Origin: Candidatus Saccharimonadia bacterium
Lineage (GTDB): Bacteria; Patescibacteriota; Saccharimonadia; Saccharimonadales; Saccharimonadaceae
Direction: 5' to 3'
Assembly (NCBI GenBank): GCA_023259925.1
Contig: JALRDS010000043.1
Location: forward strand, 1-11,060
DNA length: 11,060 bases
This document shows positions 6,380 to 11,060 of this stretch, piece after piece. The position numbers and the translations under genes were made by a program. The notes beneath the pieces were generated by a model that worked only from the letters and a program-made list of their open reading frames with translations, ran no database searches and had not been told where the DNA came from. Position 1 is the stretch's first letter. Every line of letters begins with the position of its first letter.

Positions 6380-7639
6380 ATGCAAGAAAATTCTCGATAT
6401 GCTGTTGGCATTGATATTGGTACATCTATGGTTCGCTGCGTTGTTGGTCATCTAGAGGCTGAAGGTGGTGCGCCAACAATAGTAGGTGTTGGTACCGCAC
6501 CAAACAGTGGTATGAGAAAAGGGGTTGTAGCAAATCTACAAGGCCCAGCCGCCGCGATTGATAACGCTCTTGGTGAAGCCGAGCGAATGAGCGGCTACCA
6601 GGTTGACTACGCCACCGTAAGTATTAATGGCTCGCATATACTCAGCGTCAAGACCGATGGAATGATTGCCGTTGGGGCAATGGATCATGAGGTGAATCGC
6701 GATGATTTGGTGCGTATTGAAGATGTAGCGACAGTAGGAAAAATTCCTGCGAATCGAGAAATATTAGAGGTAGTGCCGCATAGTTATCGGCTTGATGGCC
6801 AAGACAATATTAAAGATCCACTTGGTATGACAGGCACTCGGTTAGAAATTCGAGCCAACGTGGTGTCGGCACTTGCGCCGCACTTACAAAATCTACAGAA
6901 GTCAGCTGAAATGGCTAAAGTTGATGCTCACGCCATTGTGCCGAGCGTACTTGCCGGCGCAAAGGCAGTACTTAAAGAGCAACAACTCGAAAACGGTGTT
7001 GCAGTAATTGATATTGGCGCAACAACAACTGGTGTAGCGGTATTTGAAGAGGGCGATTTACAATATGTAGGAGTAATCCCGGTAGGTGGGGCAAACATTA
7101 CGAACGATTTGGCCATCGGACTAAAAACAGACCCAGAGATCGCTGAGAAGGTAAAATTAGCGCACGCTGTAGCGACTGGCCACGATACAAACGAGGGCAT
7201 TAATATTAAAGAAGACGATGAAGTGCACAGTTTTTCTACATCTGATATTGATGAAATCGTAGAAGCGCGCCTTGATGAGCTGTTCGATGCTGTAAATAAA
7301 GAACTCAAAAAAGCGGGCCGTGCAGGGCAATTACCGTCTGGTGTTGTGCTTATCGGCGGTGGTGCAAATATGAAACATATTACAGATTTTGCGAAGCATA
7401 AACTTGGATTAGCGGCGCGTGTTGGCCGCGCAAAAGGGCTTGGTGGTGCGGTGGACGCAGCTGAGCAACCTGATTACGCAGTAGCATGTGGCTTAATGTT
7501 AGTCGATGGCGAGGGCCACGGCAGTAACAGTGGTACAAATAGTACTCGTTCCGCAAAATCGCTGTCAAAAAATTCAACCGAATCACTCAAAAAAGTATCA
7601 TCACACGCTAAAAAAATCCTCGGCAAATTCAAGGTTTAA
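6380..7639 (+). CDS. ftsA: Cell division protein FtsA
   Basis: FtsA is the actin-like ATPase that anchors FtsZ filaments to the membrane and recruits the divisome. The 419 residues contain phosphate-1 VGIDIGTSMVRCVVG (9-23), the 1C subdomain (about 85-165, with EVNRDDLVRI) and PHSYRLDG (133-140). Phosphate-2 VIDIGATTTGVAV (209-221) and the adenosine motif LIGGGANM (324-331) follow. A flexible Ser/Asn-rich linker (about 378-400) leads to a basic C-terminal segment, LKKVSSHAKKILGKFKV, that fits the amphipathic membrane-targeting helix. Length is normal (E. coli 420). ATG 6380 is preferred to 6371 because the latter overlaps the -10 box. It directly precedes ftsZ, the usual order. No other dcw-cluster gene (ftsQ, murC, ftsW) is in view. 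Identification is secure. Confidence 0.97.
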   Translation: MQENSRYAVGIDIGTSMVRCVVGHLEAEGGAPTIVGVGTAPNSGMRKGVVANLQGPAAAIDNALGEAERMSGYQVDYATVSINGSHILSVKTDGMIAVGAMDHEVNRDDLVRIEDVATVGKIPANREILEVVPHSYRLDGQDNIKDPLGMTGTRLEIRANVVSALAPHLQNLQKSAEMAKVDAHAIVPSVLAGAKAVLKEQQLENGVAVIDIGATTTGVAVFEEGDLQYVGVIPVGGANITNDLAIGLKTDPEIAEKVKLAHAVATGHDTNEGINIKEDDEVHSFSTSDIDEIVEARLDELFDAVNKELKKAGRAGQLPSGVVLIGGGANMKHITDFAKHKLGLAARVGRAKGLGGAVDAAEQPDYAVACGLMLVDGEGHGSNSGTNSTRSAKSLSKNSTESLKKVSSHAKKILGKFKV

Positions 7640-7664
7640 TTTTAGTATTCATAGGTGGTATACT
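7635..7664 (+). promoter_or_regulatory. Extended -10 promoter for ftsZ
   Basis: TATACT (7659-7664) preceded by TGG gives an extended -10, with a weak TTTAAT (7635-7640) 18 bases upstream. Transcription would start near 7669-7671, leaving a leader of about 72 bases before ftsZ. That leader holds two tiny open frames (7669-7689 and 7695-7721) and only weak purine-rich sequence (AGGAAAG, AAGAAGA) before the ATG. ftsZ can thus be transcribed apart from ftsA, although read-through from ftsA is also possible. Confidence 0.6.
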
Positions 7665-7667
7665 AAA
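7641..7667. repeat. 8-bp perfect inverted repeat over the ftsZ -10 box
   Basis: TTTAGTAT (7641-7648) and ATACTAAA (7660-7667) are exact inverted copies with an 11-base spacer, so the arm centres are 19 bases (about two helical turns) apart. The right arm contains most of the -10 TATACT (7659-7664). The geometry fits a site for a dimeric repressor. Chance symmetry in AT-rich promoter DNA is the alternative. Confidence 0.55.
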
Positions 7668-7742
7668 CATGAGTAAATATTTTGAATAGGGAAGATGCGG
7701 ACGAATTGTTGTTCCGACTGAATAGGAAAGTGGGTAAGAAGA

Positions 7743-8951
7743 ATGCCTGAAGTAAAACCAAGTGAAATCCAGACATTTGCGAGCATTAAGGTTGTAGGTG
7801 TTGGAGGCGCTGGCGGATCAGCGGTAAATCGCATGAAAGATGCCGGTTTGCACGGTGTGCAGTTCATTGCTATGAACACCGATGCACAGGCATTGCACAA
7901 TTCTAAGGCAGACGTAAAAATCCACTTAGGAAAAGACGCCACTGGTGGTCTCGGTGCCGGAGCTGACCCATCGGTTGGAGAGGCGGCAGCTCGTGAGTCT
8001 CGAGATGATATTAAAGAAGCGCTTGAGGGTGCTGACATGGTATTTGTGACTATTGGTGCTGGTGGTGGCACTGGCTCTGGTGCTGGCCATGTTGTTGCCG
8101 AAGTTGCCCGTGAACTTGGCATACTCGTCGTTGGTGTGGCTACTAAGCCATTTAGTTTCGAAGGCGAAAAGCGTCGCGTAAACGCCGACTGGGCGATTGC
8201 ACAGCTTGGTCGTCAGGTTGATACAATGATTACCATTCCGAACGACCGGCTTCTGCAAACAATTGATCGCCGTACACCGCTTCTAGAGACATTCAAGATT
8301 GCAGACGACGTATTGCGTCAGGGTGTGCAGGGTATCTCTGAATTGATTACCGAACACGGATTGATTAACCTTGACTTCGCCGACGTAAAAGCAATTATGA
8401 GTAATGCCGGCTCAGCCTTAATGGGTATTGGCCGCGCCAGTGGTGACGACCGTGCTGCACAAGCTGCTCAGCAGGCAATTGAATCTCCACTCATTGAGGT
8501 ATCAATTGATGGCGCTAAGGGTGTGTTGTTCAACGTTACTGGTGGCTACGACATGAGCATGAGTGAAATTCAAGAAGCGGCAGAAATTATTACCTCTGCG
8601 GTATCACCAGATGCAAACATTATTTTTGGTGCAACCTTGAAGCCTGAACTTGAAGATGAATTGATTATTACTGTGATTGCAACTGGCTTTGATAGCGCGT
8701 TCTTTGAAGAGCAAGCTGCTAGCATGGACATGCCAGGTGTTCGACCGGCTGCACCAAGCGCTGCACCAGCTGGTGAGGTAGATGAAAAGATGGTTGAATC
8801 TGTCAATCTAGAGCTTGATAAAGAAGACACTTCGGCAAGCTTCGCAGATGACTCAAACACTACTGCGATTTGGAATCAACCGGAAGAAGACGATGATGAC
8901 ACGCCAGCATTCCTACGTCGCCGCAAAAAAAAGATCAACGATAAAGAATAA
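7743..8951 (+). CDS. ftsZ: Cell division protein FtsZ
   Basis: FtsZ is the tubulin-like GTPase that forms the division ring. The 402 residues contain the nucleotide-binding start VVGVGGAGGSAVNRM (17-31), the tubulin signature GGGTGSG (107-113), PFSFEG (136-141), IPNDRLL (165-171) and the catalytic T7 loop NLDFADV (209-215). The signature region reads IGAGGGTGSGAGH where most FtsZ have AGMGGGTGTGAAP; the T-to-S change is conservative. Residues about 320-380 form an acidic, Ala/Pro/Ser-rich linker. The conserved C-terminal peptide DDTPAFLRRRKKK (385-397) is the docking site for FtsA and other partners. The start at ATG 7743 is fixed by an in-frame stop at 7719-7721. FtsA, encoded just upstream, is the expected membrane anchor. 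Identification is secure. Confidence 0.98.
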   Translation: MPEVKPSEIQTFASIKVVGVGGAGGSAVNRMKDAGLHGVQFIAMNTDAQALHNSKADVKIHLGKDATGGLGAGADPSVGEAAARESRDDIKEALEGADMVFVTIGAGGGTGSGAGHVVAEVARELGILVVGVATKPFSFEGEKRRVNADWAIAQLGRQVDTMITIPNDRLLQTIDRRTPLLETFKIADDVLRQGVQGISELITEHGLINLDFADVKAIMSNAGSALMGIGRASGDDRAAQAAQQAIESPLIEVSIDGAKGVLFNVTGGYDMSMSEIQEAAEIITSAVSPDANIIFGATLKPELEDELIITVIATGFDSAFFEEQAASMDMPGVRPAAPSAAPAGEVDEKMVESVNLELDKEDTSASFADDSNTTAIWNQPEEDDDDTPAFLRRRKKKINDKE

Positions 8952-8971
8952 GAAGGGTATAGAGCAGTAAC

Positions 8972-9421
8972 GTGCCTACTCCACTCAACATCGGCGATAG
9001 CCGCGTATTAGAATCTCGCGAAGTTGGGGATGGAAAGACCATCCGCCGCCGCCGTCAGTCGCCTGATGGTCGTCGATTTACTACGTACGAGCGTATTGAA
9101 AAGCCGAATCTGGCAGTTATAAAAAAAGATGGCAGTCGTGAGCTGTTCGACCGAGATAAACTCGCGGGCGCAATCAAACAATCTGTTGGAAAATTTTTCT
9201 CGAGCGAAGTTGAAGTTGAAGACATTGTATCCGACGTTGAAGACGCTATCTATAACTTAGGTGAAAGCGAAGTATTCTCAAAGCAAATTGGAGGCATGGT
9301 GCTTGATAAGCTTGAAAAGCGAAATCAGGTTGCCTACGTGCGCTTTGCAAGCGTATTTCATGATTTTCAGACGCTTGATGACTTCGTAGAAATTCTAGCT
9401 AAACGACAAAAAGAACCATGA
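8972..9421 (+). CDS. nrdR: NrdR-like ATP-cone regulator lacking zinc-ribbon cysteines
   Basis: NrdR represses ribonucleotide reductase genes; its zinc ribbon helps bind DNA and its ATP-cone senses ATP/dATP. The 149 residues match NrdR end to end: SREVGDGKTIRRRR (15-28), RRFTTYERIE (34-43), the ATP-cone start VIKKDGSRELFDRDKL (49-64), and KQIGGMVLDKLEKRNQVAYVRFASVFHDF (104-132). All four zinc-ribbon cysteines are replaced: T3, N6, S30 and G33 occupy the positions of E. coli C3, C6, C31 and C34, with neighbouring residues kept. Zinc binding of the normal kind is therefore not possible. The start is GTG 8972, 20 bases after ftsZ, with AAGGG some distance upstream. It probably shares the ftsZ transcript. 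No reductase gene and no NrdR-box-like palindrome was found here. Family membership is confident; retention of the usual function is uncertain. Confidence 0.88.
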   Translation: MPTPLNIGDSRVLESREVGDGKTIRRRRQSPDGRRFTTYERIEKPNLAVIKKDGSRELFDRDKLAGAIKQSVGKFFSSEVEVEDIVSDVEDAIYNLGESEVFSKQIGGMVLDKLEKRNQVAYVRFASVFHDFQTLDDFVEILAKRQKEP

Positions 9422-9675
9422 TCGCCAAGGTAATTTATCGTCCAAATAGCGAGCATTCGCGTATCGTTGAAGAATATATGCACGACTTTCTTCGCCGTAC
9501 CGGTACAGAGCTCGAAGTGGTGAATCCAGACGACAGAGACGGTCAGTCGCTATGTCGCACGTACGACATTATAGAGTACCCAACCATTATTGCTTTATCT
9601 GAAGATGGGCAAGTACAGAACAGTTGGCGAGGGCTACCGTTACCAACAATTAATGAAGTGAGTTACTATAGGTAA
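9418..9675 (+). CDS. Thioredoxin-fold protein without CxxC
   Basis: The 85-residue product has a thioredoxin/glutaredoxin-like pattern. A first strand AKVIYRP is followed by a helix (SRIVEEYMHDFLRRTG), a second strand ELEVVNPDD, a helix (DGQSLCRTYDI), then EYPTIIAL with the cis-proline P55, and a last strand before RGLP. At the place where a CxxC active site should follow strand one it has PNSEH (9-13). Its single cysteine (C46) lies in a different helix. It cannot act as a classical dithiol oxidoreductase. It overlaps the nrdR-like gene by ATGA and is followed two bases later by the VKOR gene, so the three are probably translated together. A structural or adaptor role beside VKOR is only a guess. 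Confidence 0.7.
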   Translation: MIAKVIYRPNSEHSRIVEEYMHDFLRRTGTELEVVNPDDRDGQSLCRTYDIIEYPTIIALSEDGQVQNSWRGLPLPTINEVSYYR

Positions 9676-9677
9676 AT

Positions 9678-10307
9678 ATGAAACAGCTGGTTGCATTCTT
9701 CACCCACTCCGATAAAAAATTGCGCGATAATCGTTGGATCTTCACGAGTATGTTAATTGGCTCGCTTCTTAGCTTGCTCGCATCGTTTGTATTGTCGGTT
9801 GAAGCCCTGCAGCTTGCAAAAAACCCTAACGCAGCCCTTAGCTGCAGCGTAAATGTAGTACTAAACTGTGCAACTGTCGCTAAGCACCCAAGTGCTGAAA
9901 TGCTCGGGTTTCCAAACAGCTTTATTGGCATGATGGCTGAGCCGGTGGTGATAACGGTGGCCATCGCTGGTCTGGCAGGTATAAAATTCCCACGCAGGTT
10001 TATGCAATGGGCGCAAGTTGGCTACAGCTTGGGGCTTATCTATGCGTTAGTGCTACTCGGTATCAGCTACTTCGTTATTCAAGCGTTGTGTCCATGGTGC
10101 TTACTTGTTACGTTGACTACTATTTTGGTGTGGTTTTCTATTACTCGCTACAATATACGCGAAAAGAATTTACCGTTGCCGCGTGATTGGCAAAAAAAAC
10201 TGACTCAGTTTATTAAAAACGACTACGATAAGGCGGTAATGCTTGGGTTTATCGCATTTATTATAGCGGCAATAATCATAAAGTATGGTAATGGAATTTT
10301 TAGCTAA
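9678..10307 (+). CDS. VKOR-family membrane thiol-disulfide oxidoreductase
   Basis: Bacterial VKOR homologues reoxidise extracytoplasmic thioredoxin-like proteins and pass electrons to quinone, replacing DsbB. The 209 residues contain the loop cysteines C56 and C64 (SCSVNVVLNC, spacing as in human C43/C51), the GFPNSFIGM segment (77-85) and the membrane CPWC (C138, C141). Hydrophobic segments lie at about 22-42, 84-101, 113-134, 137-156 and 186-202. The first four form the VKOR bundle; the fifth is an added C-terminal helix after a basic loop (160-185). No thioredoxin domain is fused. The ATG at 9678 lies two bases after the upstream stop, with only AGG as possible ribosome binding sequence. 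A secreted dithiol partner is not in the window. VKOR is common in actinobacteria and reported in TM7 bacteria. Confidence 0.9.
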   Translation: MKQLVAFFTHSDKKLRDNRWIFTSMLIGSLLSLLASFVLSVEALQLAKNPNAALSCSVNVVLNCATVAKHPSAEMLGFPNSFIGMMAEPVVITVAIAGLAGIKFPRRFMQWAQVGYSLGLIYALVLLGISYFVIQALCPWCLLVTLTTILVWFSITRYNIREKNLPLPRDWQKKLTQFIKNDYDKAVMLGFIAFIIAAIIIKYGNGIFS

Positions 10308-11060
10308 ACTCCCACAAATCCGATATTCAACGGCAGCGCTTATTGTGTTTTTGAGTGCGTATGTAACGGCACTCATTTCGGCCTTTGTATACTTTGACAC
10401 ACCACAGTCGCCAATTGCACGGATTGGAATTGTAGCGTTGAGCGCATTACTTTTTATGACGCTTATGTTTATGGTTTCGTGGAGTCTCAAGCGAACCGAT
10501 GCTGTCGATAGTGCCTGGGGGCTAGTATTTATCGTTGCAACCGCAACTGCATGGTTGTCGAGCGACTACGAGCTGATGCTAGGCTGGAATGTGCAAACAC
10601 TTACGATGGCCCTTGTGCTAATTTGGGGGCTTCGCTTAGCTATTACTATTACACTCCGGAGTATTGGGCGAGCTGAGGATAAGCGCTACGTTGAACTTCG
10701 AAAGAAGTGGAAGGGTAATGCTGCATTAAACACCTATCTTCGAATCTTTGTAGTACAGGCACTGTTGGCGGTTGTTATCTCGATGTCAGCGATCGTTGCG
10801 CTGAGTTCGACTCCACAGCTGCTTAGTCCATTAGCGTATGCTGGGTTGGCTATTTGGCTAATCGGCTTCTTGTTCGAAGTGGTGGGTGACTGGCAGCTAA
10901 AACAGTTTATAAAAAATCCCGACAACAAGGGAAAAATGCTCACCACAGGGCTGTGGGCTTACACGCGGCACCCAAATTACTTCGGTGAAGCCACTATGTG
11001 GTGGGGAATCTTCATTATTGCGTTATCAACCTACTTCGGATGGATTGGTGCTATATCGCC
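10291..11060 (+). CDS. DUF1295 (steroid 5-alpha-reductase-like) membrane protein, cut by right edge
   Basis: I translated 256 codons open to the window edge. The product is a multi-pass membrane protein with the DUF1295 pattern: DAVDSAWGL (70-78), WGLRLAITI (112-120), GRAEDKRYVELRKKW (126-140), FEVVGDWQLKQF (195-206) and TTGLWAYTRHPNYFGEA (218-234). The last motif resembles the NADPH or S-adenosylmethionine binding region of steroid reductase and isoprenylcysteine methyltransferase relatives. Hydrophobic segments include about 14-34, 44-63, 75-90, 103-120, 150-171, 180-197 and 236-254. The substrate is unknown. The start is ATG 10291 (or in-frame ATG 10285), overlapping the VKOR gene by 17-23 bases, with no clear Shine-Dalgarno sequence. 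Only the last part should be missing, since the family is about 260-290 residues long. Confidence 0.88.
   Translation, partial: MEFLAKLPQIRYSTAALIVFLSAYVTALISAFVYFDTPQSPIARIGIVALSALLFMTLMFMVSWSLKRTDAVDSAWGLVFIVATATAWLSSDYELMLGWNVQTLTMALVLIWGLRLAITITLRSIGRAEDKRYVELRKKWKGNAALNTYLRIFVVQALLAVVISMSAIVALSSTPQLLSPLAYAGLAIWLIGFLFEVVGDWQLKQFIKNPDNKGKMLTTGLWAYTRHPNYFGEATMWWGIFIIALSTYFGWIGAIS

Noticed and set aside
6928..7308. 126-codon open frame on the minus strand inside ftsA
   Set aside because: The product is Ser/Ala/Thr-rich low-complexity sequence typical of an antisense shadow of a well-conserved gene; no family motif.
7649..8122. 157-codon open frame on the minus strand across the ftsZ start
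   Set aside because: Runs of PAPPAPP and Ser mirror the Gly/Ala-rich FtsZ GTPase codons; it would also cover the ftsZ promoter. No support as a gene.
8952..8971. Possible NrdR box near the nrdR-like gene
   Set aside because: No ACAC-ATATAT-GTGT-like palindrome is present in this gap or in other gaps of the window.
1..11060. Mobile element, CRISPR array, attachment site or recoded stop codons
   Set aside because: No transposase or integrase, no regularly spaced repeats, no terminal repeats, and the genes read cleanly in the standard code with even codon use.

Overview
The window looks like a chromosomal housekeeping segment from a member of the Candidate Phyla Radiation (Patescibacteria), most likely Candidatus Saccharibacteria (TM7). 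This is inferred from gene content and order, from short versions of several core proteins, from very tight gene packing, and from the standard code (TGA ends the nrdR-like gene). No mobile element, CRISPR array, rRNA or tRNA gene was seen, and no gap between genes exceeds about 125 bases.

Left part: the 5' portion of priA (replication-restart helicase) runs leftward off the window. A degenerate phosphoribosyltransferase-like gene runs rightward from a shared divergent promoter. A small winged-helix regulator follows, with its own promoter and a strong intrinsic terminator. Next comes recJ, the single-strand exonuclease.

Middle part: a near-consensus promoter starts the rpsU - yqeY - adk - map run (ribosomal protein bS21, GatB/YqeY protein, adenylate kinase, methionine aminopeptidase). 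Its genes are spaced by 3 to 26 bases or overlap. A weak terminator candidate and a new promoter separate it from the cell-division pair ftsA - ftsZ, and ftsZ has its own promoter embedded in an 8-bp inverted repeat. After ftsZ, with almost no gaps, come an NrdR-like ATP-cone regulator, a thioredoxin-fold protein, a VKOR-family membrane oxidoreductase and the start of a DUF1295 membrane protein, which is cut by the right edge.

Three points stand out. First, the NrdR-like protein keeps the family architecture but has lost all four zinc-ribbon cysteines. Second, the genes that open transcription units (priA, rpsU, ftsA) have a -10 box only 7 to 9 bases before the start codon, which suggests leaderless mRNAs, while most genes inside units (and the HTH gene) have Shine-Dalgarno sequences. 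Third, several proteins look like reduced or altered family members: PriA without its winged-helix domain, a phosphoribosyltransferase fold with an altered PRPP loop, and a thioredoxin fold without CxxC beside VKOR.
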